The position numbers and the translations under genes are program-made. A stretch of DNA of 64,000 nt from Gemmata massiliana (GTDB lineage: Bacteria > Planctomycetota > Planctomycetia > Gemmatales > Gemmataceae): NCBI RefSeq assembly GCF_901538265.1, contig NZ_LR593886.1, positions 3,865,738-3,929,737 on the forward strand. The letters run 5' to 3'. Under the pieces are notes generated by a model. That model worked only from the letters and a program-made list of their open reading frames with translations. It was not told where the DNA came from and did no database searches. Below are positions 29,456-38,842 of this stretch, in pieces (the first letter of the stretch is position 1; every line of letters starts with the position of its first letter).

Positions 29456-30436
29456 CCGCGGCGAACCGGGGATGGATCGTTTCCCCGGTTTTCGATCTAC
29501 TCTTTCTCGCGAACCTCGGCTGGCTGCTCCTCCTGCTCCCGGGATTCTCGACGCGGACCGACACGGCCATCGATTTCTGGCAGGTCTATTTCCTCACGCT
29601 CCCCCACCGGTGGATCACGCTCGTCCTCGTCCTCACCGACACGGACCGGCGCAGCGCCCAAACACACAAGCTCGTAGCCGTTGCAGCGCTCGCGGCCGTA
29701 CTCGTAACGGGCGCGTTCTTCGGCACGGGGGGCGTTCCTCTGCCTCGCGCTCGTCGACTACGTCTGGAACTCCTGGCACTTCGCGAGTCAGCACGCGGGG
29801 GTGCTCCGGATGTACGCGCGCAAGGTCGGCGGCGGGTCCGCGTGGCTCGAACGGTGGGGGCTGCGCACCTTTGTGACTTACGGCGCGCTCCGGGCCGCGG
29901 GGTGGGCTACGGGCTGGATCGAGGCCGACACTTCGTACCTGCCGTGGTTGAAGGGAATCGACTGGGCCGTGCTCGTGGTTCCGGTCGCACTCCTTCTCAC
30001 TAATTTCATCGGAGCCACACGCGACCGGATCGGGAAGCTCGCTTACCTCGCGAGCGTGTGTGCTCTCTACACCGGGTTCGTATTCAGCCTGCACTTCGGT
30101 TGGTCCGGGTTCGTGGTGATCTTCGCCGCCGCCGGTTCCATGTTTCACGCGGTGGAGTACCTCGCGATCGTCACGCACTACGCGCGCCGGCGCGAGGCGG
30201 TCGGGAGCCCGGGTCGGTTCCGCACACTCGCCCGATACTGGACGCTATTCCTGGGCGTGTACGTCCTCGCGCTCGGCTCGGTCGGGGTATTAGCGTCGCG
30301 TCCGGATAGTGGGCTCGTCGTGCTTTGGCAGGGGCTGAACCTGTGGGCCGCGCTCGTTCACTATGCGTTCGACGGGATGATCTGGAAACTGCGCCGGCCG
30401 GAAACGGCTGCGGCCCTGGGGATCACACAATCATGA
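29452..30436 (+). pseudogene. Polytopic membrane protein gene with one +1 frame break
   Basis: Begins at a GTG that overlaps the lipoprotein stop (GTGA). The first part (IVSPVFDLLFLANLGWLLLL, FLTLPHRWITLVLVL) continues only after a +1 shift at a 6-G run (29727-29732) into FLCLALVDYVWNSWHFASQH and the helices up to 30436. With five Gs the gene would be a 327-residue protein with about eight transmembrane helices and conserved-looking H and W residues (PHRW, WNSWHFASQH), suggesting a membrane enzyme. The stop overlaps the next ATG, so operon structure is intact, which argues for a sequencing error or very recent mutation. Confidence 0.8.
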
Positions 30437-31644
30437 TGCCCTCGGGTTTACGCTTCGCCGCGGGGTGCGTTCTCGCGGTTGTAGTCCCCGCCTGCGTCCT
30501 GCACTTTGGGGCCGCAGACGAGCGCCTCGCTGCCGGACTGACCGCCCCTCCGTTCGGATGGGCGCGCGTGCTCGTGGCGCACCTCGTGACCGCGCTGCCA
30601 CTGGGCTTACTTGTTGCCGGGTGGCTGCGCTCGGTCCCCGCGGTGGACGGTGCTGCCCCGGTGTTATGGGTGGGAGCCGGTGTAGGAGTTGCTGCTCTCG
30701 GAACGCAAGTGTGCGCTGCGTTCGGTGAAGCTGTCATTGGCGGGGAGTTCGGGGCAGTCCCGCTCCTGGTGTTTCGCGCTACGATCGCTTTCGCGATGGT
30801 GTTGCCGTGGTGCGTTTGGGCTACGGACGCGCCCGATTCAAATGCCCGTCCGCTTGTGAATCCCGGCGCGCTGTTCGGACTGGCCGCCGGGGGCGCGGTT
30901 CTCCCGTGTGGCCTTTTTGCTGAAGCGGTTATTGCGGCGCGGACTGAACGGGCAGGCGACTTGATCCAGCGCGAACGGGTCGTGCGTGCCGATGTTGTGT
31001 TGACGGGCCTGATCGAACTCGGGAGCGACCGGCCTGTCGGCAAGATGCTACCCGCCGCGATCCACAAGGATCTCGCCACCGTGATTCCGCGACTTAAACG
31101 GTCCGGGGATCGACCGCTCTCGGCGAACACAAAACCGAGCGACCGGTTTAACCGCGCGCTCCTGATGATTCAACTCGATCGACTCGACGAAGCCGCCGCA
31201 CTGCTCGAAACACTCATCGCGAACGATACCGCGACGCTACTCCTTGCGACCGTGTACCGCGATCAAGAGCGGTGGGCGGAGAGTGACGAACTGTATTCGC
31301 GTGTTTTGGAGAAGATGACCCCGCGCACGGAAACGAGCCCCGCGGCCCGCGAGATGTGCTTTACGGCCATCGAAGGGCTAACTTTCAATGCCCGCGCCGA
31401 TCGGCGCCCCGCGGACGCGGAGCGCGTACTCAATCGCGGGTTGGACCTGCTACCGGATCGCGCCGCGTATTTCCACTTCCAGCTCGGGCGGCACTACCAC
31501 GATGGCGGGCGCCCCAGTTTGGCGCTCGAACACCTCCGTGAAGCCGCCCGTCTCGACCCTGCGCACTTCGGGGAGCCGACTGTCAAACTGATCCGGCAGA
31601 TCGAGACGGTCACTCCCGCGTGCATGTTGCAGCGAACACGGTAA
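30433..31644 (+). CDS. Membrane protein with C-terminal TPR-like repeats
   Basis: 403 residues, ATG overlapping the previous TGA. Five or so hydrophobic segments in the first 190 residues (AAGCVLAVVVPACVLHFG, VLVAHLVTALPLGLLVAGWL, VGAGVGVAALGTQVCAAFG, FGLAAGGAVLPCGLFAEAVI). A soluble C-terminal half follows with TPR-like helices (RFNRALLMIQLDRLDEAAALL, FHFQLGRHYHDGGRPSLALEH). Translationally coupled to the upstream membrane protein, so the two probably act together. Function unknown. Confidence 0.8.
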   Translation: MMPSGLRFAAGCVLAVVVPACVLHFGAADERLAAGLTAPPFGWARVLVAHLVTALPLGLLVAGWLRSVPAVDGAAPVLWVGAGVGVAALGTQVCAAFGEAVIGGEFGAVPLLVFRATIAFAMVLPWCVWATDAPDSNARPLVNPGALFGLAAGGAVLPCGLFAEAVIAARTERAGDLIQRERVVRADVVLTGLIELGSDRPVGKMLPAAIHKDLATVIPRLKRSGDRPLSANTKPSDRFNRALLMIQLDRLDEAAALLETLIANDTATLLLATVYRDQERWAESDELYSRVLEKMTPRTETSPAAREMCFTAIEGLTFNARADRRPADAERVLNRGLDLLPDRAAYFHFQLGRHYHDGGRPSLALEHLREAARLDPAHFGEPTVKLIRQIETVTPACMLQRTR

Positions 31645-31714
31645 GGCACTCAGATCCGGTCAGTGTTAAGCAAGCCTCTGGTTGGCACCCGAACAGCCCG
31701 AATTCAGAGAATCG

Positions 31715-34456
31715 CTACTCTGTCGCGATCACCCGCTCGGCTTCGCGCCGGAGCACGTGGTACATCCACGCCTCGCGCGAGTCGGCTTTGGACGGCTCCC
31801 AATCGAACGACCGGATCGCCGATGCCAGGCTCTTACGGGCTTCGTCCTTTCGCCCGAGACGGTGCTCGGCCATCGCGGAAATCAGACGGGGGGCCGGTCC
31901 CAGCACATCCGCGGTCTTACCGCGCATGATGGAAATCGCGTTTTCCAACTGGTTCTGCCGGTACTCAGCAAGTCCCTTCATGAACCAGAAGTACGGGGGC
32001 ACCCAGGCGGGAAGCGGTTTCCAGTCCCCGGACATGGTTCGGTCGACGACGGCCGATACCCGACGCAGTTCGCCGGGCGCGAGCGGGGCGAGGAGACAGG
32101 CCCGCACGGTCCGCTCGGCGATCTGTAGGTCCGGGTTCGACTCGAACCGATCGAGTAGCTCCCGTCGGGTACGGCGGTACTCCTCCTCTCGACCGAAATA
32201 CAGACACAGTTCGGCGTACCCGTCCCAGTCTCCGTGGGCGTCCGTGCCCCCGGCGAGAAACTTCTGCCACTCGTCGCGTGCTTCTTCCAATCGCCCGATC
32301 CGCGCTTGCGCGCCGCGGATCGCGCGCCGCACCGCGGGCTGTTTCGGCTCGAATTCTAGCGACTTCTGCCAGTGCGTGATCGCCTCGTTCAGAAGTCCGC
32401 GGTCGCGCAGGAGCACGCCGAGATCGTTGCGGGATCTCACGACACCCGGGTCCGCGACCAGTCCCCGCTGGTAGTGGTGAATGGCGTCGTCGGGGCGTCC
32501 GAGTAACGCAAAATAGTCACCGAGATGGAAGTGTACAACGGCCGCCTCGGGCCGGACCGCCAGGGCGCCCCGCAGGTACCCGACGGCCGCCATGACGTCG
32601 CGGCCCGCGAGCAGGTGCCCGAGTTCAAAGTTGACCCAGAAATCGGTCGGGTACTGGCGCTGCACCCGCTCCAGGAACGCTGTCGGGTCGCCGCCCAGTC
32701 GCCTCCACCGGGTGCCGAACGCCACCATCAGGGTGACGGGCTGGCGCGGGACGTCGGCCGCGGCCGCCAGTGCAGGAAAGCCCGCCGTGTTCGCCCACGC
32801 ATCGGGATCGCGTACCCGGTCCCGCCACGGGTCGGGGTCGAGGCGCCGGGTCAGTCCCAGAACCCAGTCCCGATCTTTCTTCTCGGCGCAGGCCGCCCAG
32901 TCGTCGAGCGCGGCAATCAGCGCTTTGCGGACCGGTGAGGAAGCCAGGCGCCCAACAACGAGGTCCGAATCCTCTCCCACCTCTGCGAGCCCGACCGAGC
33001 GAAATACTTCCGCATACCGGCGGCTCGACGCCGCGTAATCCAGGCCGCTCCCTTTCGGGTCGCGGTCCCGGCTCAAGCGGATGGCGTCCAGGTACTCGAC
33101 CAGATCCAGGCGGGCGCGGGCGTCGGTGATCTGCCGATCGAGATCGGGGGCGTCCGTATGCGCCTCGCTTAGCGTGGCGCGGGCCTCGGCGAATCGGCCG
33201 TCTTGCTGGAGCTGTGTTACGAGGGTCAACCGGTCCTCCCATCGGGCGATCTCTGCCCGCTGGCGGACGACCCGCTCCCGTTCCCGAACGCCGAGCACGC
33301 CCCCTAGAATAATCAGAAGGGCCGCGGCGACGACCAACCCCGCCGCGGCCGGGTTCCGGCGCGCCCACCGAACGATTCGCCCAGGGCGGCCGATGGGCCG
33401 GGCGGAGACCGGCTCCCCTCGCTGGAACCGTCGCAGATCGTCGGCCAGCGCTGCTGCGGTCGGGAAACGGTGCGAAGGGCTCTTCTCCAAACACTTCAGG
33501 CAGACCGTTTCCAGATCCCGCGGGACCGAGGCGTTCAGCCGCGCCGGAGGGACCGCTTCCTGAGACACTACCTGAAGCACGGTTTCTGTCGATGTTTCGG
33601 CGCGGAACGGCGGGCGACCGGTCAGCAGTTCGTACAGGATCGCGCCGAGCGCGTATACGTCCGTCGCCGGTCCCACGTCCCGGGAGCGGCCGCTGGCCTG
33701 CTCCGGAGACATATAGCTCGGAGTCCCCACCGCCACCCCGCTTTGGGTGAGCGTCACTCCCTCGATCCGGCGGGCGAGGCTGAAATCGGCGACCTTCGGA
33801 GTACCGTCGGCCGAGAGCAAGATATTGGCCGGCTTCAGGTCGCGGTGGACGATACCGGCCCGGTGCGCCGACTCGATCGCGTCGGCGACCGTGGTCACGA
33901 GAGCAGCGGCCTGCTTCGCCGGGAGCGGGGCACCGGTCAGCCGCTGGGCCAAACTTCCTCCCTCCACCAGTTCCATCGTGAAGTACGGCCGACTGTCGAC
34001 CTCACCGACGTCGTAGACCGGGACGATGTGCGGGTGGCGAAGGGCCGCGATCGTCTCCGCCTCCCGCCGGAGACACTCCCGTTCGGCGGGACCGGCATAC
34101 GCCCCCGCGAGCACCATCTTGAGGGCGACCGGCCGGTTCAAACTCACGTGCCGGGCGCGGAAGACGACCCCCATTCCGCCGCGCCCGAGCACGCTTTCGA
34201 CCTCGTAGCCGGGGATCACCGGCAGGTCCGAGGCGGAACGCAACGGCAGTGCTGGAAGGCTCTGCCCCGGTTCCGGTGCGGGCGGGAACAGTGCATCGAG
34301 TTCGGCTTGTGCGCAGCGCATCTGCTGCCAGCGGTCGCGGACCACGGGGAGCAGTTCGGGGCAGGAGGCGCAGACCTCTTCGGGCGTGGCATCCGAGTCC
34401 AGCAGTTCGTCGAGCAACTGTTGTACTCGCGGGTCGTCAGGCACGGCGCCCTCCAC
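31715..34456 (-). CDS. Transmembrane Ser/Thr protein kinase with TPR region
   Basis: 913 residues. The N-terminal 80 residues are a helical region found in ECF-linked planctomycete kinases. Kinase domain about 84-345: GRGGMGVVF, catalytic loop HRDLKPANILLS, then VADFSLARR, where the canonical DFG glycine is serine, and GTPSYMSPEQ. One transmembrane helix at about 364-387 (AAGLVVAAALLIILGGVLGV). The extracytoplasmic part has TPR-like helices (FHLGDYFALLGRPDDAIHHYQ, RNDLGVLLRDRGLLNEAITHW). Located 33 nt downstream of an ECF sigma gene, the standard planctomycete ECF/kinase pair in which the kinase is thought to control the sigma factor. Confidence 0.93.
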   Translation of the reverse strand: MEGAVPDDPRVQQLLDELLDSDATPEEVCASCPELLPVVRDRWQQMRCAQAELDALFPPAPEPGQSLPALPLRSASDLPVIPGYEVESVLGRGGMGVVFRARHVSLNRPVALKMVLAGAYAGPAERECLRREAETIAALRHPHIVPVYDVGEVDSRPYFTMELVEGGSLAQRLTGAPLPAKQAAALVTTVADAIESAHRAGIVHRDLKPANILLSADGTPKVADFSLARRIEGVTLTQSGVAVGTPSYMSPEQASGRSRDVGPATDVYALGAILYELLTGRPPFRAETSTETVLQVVSQEAVPPARLNASVPRDLETVCLKCLEKSPSHRFPTAAALADDLRRFQRGEPVSARPIGRPGRIVRWARRNPAAAGLVVAAALLIILGGVLGVRERERVVRQRAEIARWEDRLTLVTQLQQDGRFAEARATLSEAHTDAPDLDRQITDARARLDLVEYLDAIRLSRDRDPKGSGLDYAASSRRYAEVFRSVGLAEVGEDSDLVVGRLASSPVRKALIAALDDWAACAEKKDRDWVLGLTRRLDPDPWRDRVRDPDAWANTAGFPALAAAADVPRQPVTLMVAFGTRWRRLGGDPTAFLERVQRQYPTDFWVNFELGHLLAGRDVMAAVGYLRGALAVRPEAAVVHFHLGDYFALLGRPDDAIHHYQRGLVADPGVVRSRNDLGVLLRDRGLLNEAITHWQKSLEFEPKQPAVRRAIRGAQARIGRLEEARDEWQKFLAGGTDAHGDWDGYAELCLYFGREEEYRRTRRELLDRFESNPDLQIAERTVRACLLAPLAPGELRRVSAVVDRTMSGDWKPLPAWVPPYFWFMKGLAEYRQNQLENAISIMRGKTADVLGPAPRLISAMAEHRLGRKDEARKSLASAIRSFDWEPSKADSREAWMYHVLRREAERVIATE

Positions 34457-34489
34457 TTCGTTGCGGCCGCGGCACGCGGCCCGACATAT

Positions 34490-35101
34490 TCATCCGGAAT
34501 CGGGCGCGCCCGGACGCAGGTCACCCAATCGCTCCGTCAGTAACCGCAGCCCCCGGTCCAGGCGCCGCTTCACCGTTTTGGGCACGACGCCGAGTACCTC
34601 AGCGGCTTCGACCTGGGTCAGCCCTTGCACCCGAACCAGATCGAACACTTCCCGCTCGTCTTCTGGCAAGGCGTCGATCGCCTCGATCATACGCCGGCCG
34701 ATCGGGGACAAACCGGAATCGCTCGTGGTCGGTGCCGGGAAGGTTCCGTCGGGCAGTTCCACGGCACGCGGCTGTTCATCTAAGCGTCGGGCCAGGTCAT
34801 TGAGTTCCCACCGCGTGTGCTGACCGGCCAGTGCGAAGAACTGGCGGACGTTCGCGGGCCGGGCCTCACGCAGCGCCTTGAGCAGCCGTTCGGCCACAGC
34901 CCCGAGCATTTCGTCCGCTTGTACGTTCAGCGGCGGTTGAGTCAGCCGCGGGTAGCCGCGGTAGAGCAGCGTGGCGCACAACTGGTGCAGCCGGCGCACG
35001 GCCCGATCGAGAAGTGCCCGAACGACCGGTTCGGCCGGCGCGCCGCCTGCCAGTTCGTCCAGGTAGCGCTGGACGACGGCGGTCGTCTGCTCCTCGTCCA
35101 C
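34490..35101 (-). CDS. ECF-type RNA polymerase sigma factor (kinase-associated)
   Basis: 203 residues. Region 2 about 45-120 (NVQADEMLGAVAERLLKALRE, HTRWELNDLARRLDE) and region 4 about 140-190 (LPEDEREVFDLVRVQGLTQVEA, HTH AAEVLGVVPKTVKRRLDRGL). The long N-terminal helix set is typical of the ECF family paired with Ser/Thr kinases in Planctomycetes. First gene of a two-gene operon with the kinase at 31715-34456. No anti-sigma factor is encoded nearby, consistent with kinase-based control. Confidence 0.9.
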   Translation of the reverse strand: MDEEQTTAVVQRYLDELAGGAPAEPVVRALLDRAVRRLHQLCATLLYRGYPRLTQPPLNVQADEMLGAVAERLLKALREARPANVRQFFALAGQHTRWELNDLARRLDEQPRAVELPDGTFPAPTTSDSGLSPIGRRMIEAIDALPEDEREVFDLVRVQGLTQVEAAEVLGVVPKTVKRRLDRGLRLLTERLGDLRPGAPDSG

Positions 35102-35324
35102 AGCGGTTCTCCGGCTCCAAACGGACCGTACCGGTCTGATTTTACCGCGCGGGTGTCCCTCCGCCCCGCTTAAGTACCTCGGGCCGATGGGCGGGTGCTT
35201 GTTTATGGCACTGGCGCGTCACCGCGTAGCGTCGGTCCGCGGGTGTCCGCTCACCACGCTTTGTTGTGCACCGGCGAACGCGGCGCGGTCGCCAGTTCCC
35301 TCGCCTCTTAATTCGGAGCTTGTC

Positions 35325-36026
35325 ATGTCCCAAGAAACCGGCCGACCGAAACTCAGCGAAAAGGGGTTGCTGACCCCGGACAACTGCGTTCTCGCGCTCA
35401 TCGACCTCCAGCCGCAGATGCTGTTCGGCGTCGCGAACTTCGACCGACAGGCGGTCATCAACAACAACGTCGCTTTGGCGAAAGCGGCGCGGGTGTTCGG
35501 CGTGCCGGTCGTCCTCTCGACGGTCGAGACAAAAACTTTCAGCGGGAACACGTGGCCGCAGGTTCTGGCCGCCCTCGGCAACCCGGTCCCGATCGAGCGC
35601 ACCAGCATGAACTCCTGGGACGACGAGAATTTCGTCGCCGCGGTCCGAAAGAGCGGGCGCAAGAAGATCGTTCTGGCCGGTCTCTGGACCGAAACCTGCG
35701 TCGCCCTGCCGACGGTCCAGGCGATCCACGACGGGTACGAGGTGTACGTCGTCGAGGACTGCTGCGGGGACGTGAGCCAGCTCGCCCACGACAACGCGAT
35801 GAAGCGGGTCGTCCAGGCCGGGGCGAAGCCGGTGACCGCCCTCTCGGTAACGCTCGAGTGGCAGCGGGACTGGGCGCACCGGGGCACCTACGACGCGGTC
35901 ATGGACATCGCGAAGACCCACTTCGGGGCATACGGGGTGGGTGTCGAGTACGCATACACGATGGTTCACGGAACCCCGCCGACGGCACTACCCGCGTATG
36001 TCGTCCCGGCCGCCTCGCACAAGTAA
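35325..36026 (+). CDS. Isochorismatase-family cysteine hydrolase (YcaC-like)
   Basis: 233 residues from the ATG at 35325 (GGAG site). Upstream in-frame codons lie in low-quality sequence. Catalytic Asp near residue 27 (LALIDLQPQM) and nucleophile Cys near 125 in LAGLWTETCVALPTVQAI, with the family's VVEDCCGDVS segment. The YcaC-like branch hydrolyses amide or related bonds of unknown substrates. The following amidohydrolase gene (103 nt away, same strand) suggests a small hydrolytic pathway. Confidence 0.88.
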   Translation: MSQETGRPKLSEKGLLTPDNCVLALIDLQPQMLFGVANFDRQAVINNNVALAKAARVFGVPVVLSTVETKTFSGNTWPQVLAALGNPVPIERTSMNSWDDENFVAAVRKSGRKKIVLAGLWTETCVALPTVQAIHDGYEVYVVEDCCGDVSQLAHDNAMKRVVQAGAKPVTALSVTLEWQRDWAHRGTYDAVMDIAKTHFGAYGVGVEYAYTMVHGTPPTALPAYVVPAASHK

Positions 36027-36128
36027 CGCGGCCGCCGTTACTCGGGCGCCCGTGCTCCGCGCCGCAGCCGGACGAGAGCACGGGACCGACATCCGATTTT
36101 TGGTTCCGCAAAAGTAAAGGACGCAGTC

Positions 36129-37982
36129 ATGAGCGCGCCGGAGCTGATACTACACAACGGAAAGGTCACTACGAACGGTACACCCTCCGAGACCGCGGCC
36201 GTCGCGTTCGCCGGCGGGCGGGTCGTTGCGGTCGGTACCGACGCCGATGTCCTCAAGCTCCGAGGACCCGCCACGACGGTCATCGACCTGGACGGTCGGC
36301 GCGCGGTTCCCGGACTCAACGACTCGCACCTGCACCTGATCCGCGGCGGGCTCAATTTCAACCTCGAACTCCGCTGGGACGGGGTGCCGTCGCTCGCGGA
36401 CGCGCTCCGGATGCTCAAGGAGCAAGCGAAGCGGACACCGCCCCCGCAGTGGGTGCGCGTGATCGGCGGGTGGAACGAGTTCCAGTTCGCCGAGCGACGG
36501 ATGCCGACCCTCGCCGAGATCAACGCCGTCTCGCCCGACACGCCGGTGTTCATCCTCCACCTGTACGATCGGGCGATCCTGAACGCGGCCGCGCTGCGGG
36601 CCGTCGGGTACACGAAGGACACGCCCGAGCCACCCGGCGGTGAGATCCAGCGCGACAAACAGGGTAACCCGACCGGCATCCTGATCGCCCGGCCGAACGC
36701 GATGATCCTGTATCACACGCTGGCGCTGGGGCCGAAGCTGCCGCCGTCGTACCAACTGAACTCGACCCGCCAGTTCATGCGCGAGTTGAACCGCCTCGGG
36801 GTCACGAGCGCGATCGACGCCGGGGGCGGGTTCCAGAACTACCCGGACGACTACGCCATCATCGAAGACCTGCACCGGCGGGGCGAGATGACTGTGCGGG
36901 TCGCGTACAACCTGTTCACCCAGAAGCCAAAGGGCGAGTTCGAGGACTTCTCGAAGTGGGTCGGGGCGACGAAACCGGGCGCGGGGAGCGACTACTATCG
37001 GATGAACGGCGCGGGCGAGATGCTCGTCTTTTCCGCTGCCGACTTCGAGGACTTCCTCGAACCCCGCCCGGACCTCGCGCCGGCGATGGAGGGCGAACTC
37101 CACCGCGTGGTGAAGCTCCTCGCCGAGCACCGCTGGCCGTTCCGCCTCCACGCCACCTACGACGAGTCGATCGGCCGGTTCCTCGACGTGTTCGAGGCCG
37201 TAAACCGCGAGGTGCCGTTTAACGGCCTCCGCTGGTTCTTTGACCACGCCGAGACGGTGACCGAGCGGAACCTCGAACGGATCCGGGCGCTCGGCGGCGG
37301 GATCGCGGTGCAACACCGGATGGCGTTCCAGGGCGAGTATTTCGTTGGGCGGTACGGTACGGAGGCGGCCGAGCACACGCCGCCGACCGCGAAGATGCTC
37401 TCGATGGGCATCCCGGTCGGTGCCGGCACCGACGCGACCCGGGTGGCGAGTTATAACCCGTGGGTGTCCCTGTCCTGGCTGGTGACCGGGAAGACCGTGG
37501 GCGGCCTGGCCCTCTACTCGGAAGCGAACCGGCTCGACCGAGCAACGGCCCTCCGCCTGTACACGCAGGGCTCTGCGTGGATGTCGGGCGAGGAGGACAA
37601 CAAGGGCGCACTGACCGTCGGTCAACTGGGCGATCTGGCCGTGTTGTCTGCGGATTACTTTCGAGTGCCGGAGGCGGAGATTCGGGGGATCGAGTCGGTA
37701 CTGACGGTGGTCGGCGGGAAGGTGGTGTACGCGGCCGAACCGTTCGCCGCGCACGGCCCGGCGCCGCTCCCGGTTACGCCGGACTGGTCCCCGGTCGCCG
37801 CGTATGGCGGGTACTACGCGGGTGGTCCACAGGCGGGTACGTCGAGTGCTCACCGGTGCTCGGTCGCGTGCTCGGTTGGAACGCGCGTGCACGGCCTGCT
37901 CCACCGACTCTTCGGCCCGGTCCCTCCGCCCGGCGAGGTTCCGTTCTGGGGCACCGGCGGGTGCTCGTGTTGGGCCTTTTAG
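36129..37982 (+). CDS. Amidohydrolase (YtcJ-like metal-dependent hydrolase)
   Basis: 617 residues, AAGGA site before the ATG. N-terminal beta composite domain (LILHNGKVTTNG, AVAFAGGRVVAVGTDADV), metal motif H67-x-H69 in GLNDSHLHLIRGG, the barrel sequences WVRVIGGWNEFQF and GGEIQRDKQGNPTGILI, later HATYDE, WFFDHAE, and VGAGTDATR with the catalytic Asp. Typical of the YtcJ-like branch acting on exocyclic amide or imine bonds. The C-terminus (after about residue 555) carries an unusual Gly/Cys-rich tail ending GGCSCWAF. Same direction as the isochorismatase-like gene. Confidence 0.9.
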   Translation: MSAPELILHNGKVTTNGTPSETAAVAFAGGRVVAVGTDADVLKLRGPATTVIDLDGRRAVPGLNDSHLHLIRGGLNFNLELRWDGVPSLADALRMLKEQAKRTPPPQWVRVIGGWNEFQFAERRMPTLAEINAVSPDTPVFILHLYDRAILNAAALRAVGYTKDTPEPPGGEIQRDKQGNPTGILIARPNAMILYHTLALGPKLPPSYQLNSTRQFMRELNRLGVTSAIDAGGGFQNYPDDYAIIEDLHRRGEMTVRVAYNLFTQKPKGEFEDFSKWVGATKPGAGSDYYRMNGAGEMLVFSAADFEDFLEPRPDLAPAMEGELHRVVKLLAEHRWPFRLHATYDESIGRFLDVFEAVNREVPFNGLRWFFDHAETVTERNLERIRALGGGIAVQHRMAFQGEYFVGRYGTEAAEHTPPTAKMLSMGIPVGAGTDATRVASYNPWVSLSWLVTGKTVGGLALYSEANRLDRATALRLYTQGSAWMSGEEDNKGALTVGQLGDLAVLSADYFRVPEAEIRGIESVLTVVGGKVVYAAEPFAAHGPAPLPVTPDWSPVAAYGGYYAGGPQAGTSSAHRCSVACSVGTRVHGLLHRLFGPVPPPGEVPFWGTGGCSCWAF

Positions 37983-38101
37983 ACGAATGCGCGTTACGCA
38001 CTGAATCACGTCGTTCTCGTGTTCGACCGGTGGAAGCCGTTCGTGTCTTGGACGTGATGCCGATCCATCGATTCTAACCCGATCCCAACGAGGATTCCTC
38101 A

Positions 38102-38842
38102 GTGAACTTGCTCACTCGATCGCTCCGCCTCTTGCTTATCGCGACTGTAGTCGCCTCACCAACGGCGCGAGCGGAGACTCCGACCAAACCGCCGGCCGAG
38201 ACGAAGCTGGCCGGACCGGACGGGCTGTCCGTTATGGTCCGAATGCAGGGGCCTTACGACGCCGACGTACCGCTCCAGGTGGTCTGCTATTTCAAGCGGA
38301 CGGCCGACTCGGACAAGAAGATGGCCGGGGCACCGGTCGAACTCGACAAGCGGCTCGGTGGCTTGATCGGTTCGCTGCGCGCCCGCGGGGAATTCGCCGG
38401 CGACGACCTGGAAACGCTCCTCGTTGACGTGCCCGAGGGGACGATCAAGCCGAAGCGCCTGCTCCTCATCGGGATCGGGGACGAGGCCGCGCTCACCCTC
38501 GACAAGATGGAGCGCGTGGGGCGAACCGCGCTGCGTGAGGCGGCTCGGGTCGAGGCAACTCGGGTGGCGTTCGCCCCACTCATTCGCGACCAGGGGAACG
38601 ACAAGCTCAAGACCGGGGACGTGGAGGTCGCCGTTGTCCGTGGCATGCTCCTCGGCTACGACACCGAGCGGCGGTTACAGAAGCAGGGGTTCGCGAAGGC
38701 GTTCACCCTGGAAGAGTGGGTGGTGGAGGCCGGCCCGACCTATTACGACGAGACGGTAACCGGTGTGAAATCGGCGATCACCCAAGCTGCCGACGCGGTC
38801 AATGTCCGAAGCACGAGGCCGTACTCCACGAAGAGCAAGTAA
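38102..38842 (+). CDS. Secreted protein equal to the M17 leucyl-aminopeptidase N-terminal domain only
   Basis: 246 residues from a GTG with a GAGG site. Signal peptide (LRLLLIATVVASPTARAE), then a region resembling the macro-like N-terminal domain of M17 aminopeptidases (LGGLIGSLRARGEFAGDDLETLLV, KRLLLIGIGDEAALTLDKMERVG, VEVAVVRGMLLGYDTER). The catalytic C-terminal domain with its metal and NTDAEGRL-type motifs is absent. The gene ends exactly at an insertion sequence, but its stop is the native one, so this is not a truncation by that element. Probably a stand-alone ligand-binding paralogue. Confidence 0.75.
   Translation: MNLLTRSLRLLLIATVVASPTARAETPTKPPAETKLAGPDGLSVMVRMQGPYDADVPLQVVCYFKRTADSDKKMAGAPVELDKRLGGLIGSLRARGEFAGDDLETLLVDVPEGTIKPKRLLLIGIGDEAALTLDKMERVGRTALREAARVEATRVAFAPLIRDQGNDKLKTGDVEVAVVRGMLLGYDTERRLQKQGFAKAFTLEEWVVEAGPTYYDETVTGVKSAITQAADAVNVRSTRPYSTKSK

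Noticed and set aside
36150-38009. 619-codon minus-strand open frame
   Set aside because: Antisense to the amidohydrolase, whose metal-binding motifs are clear.
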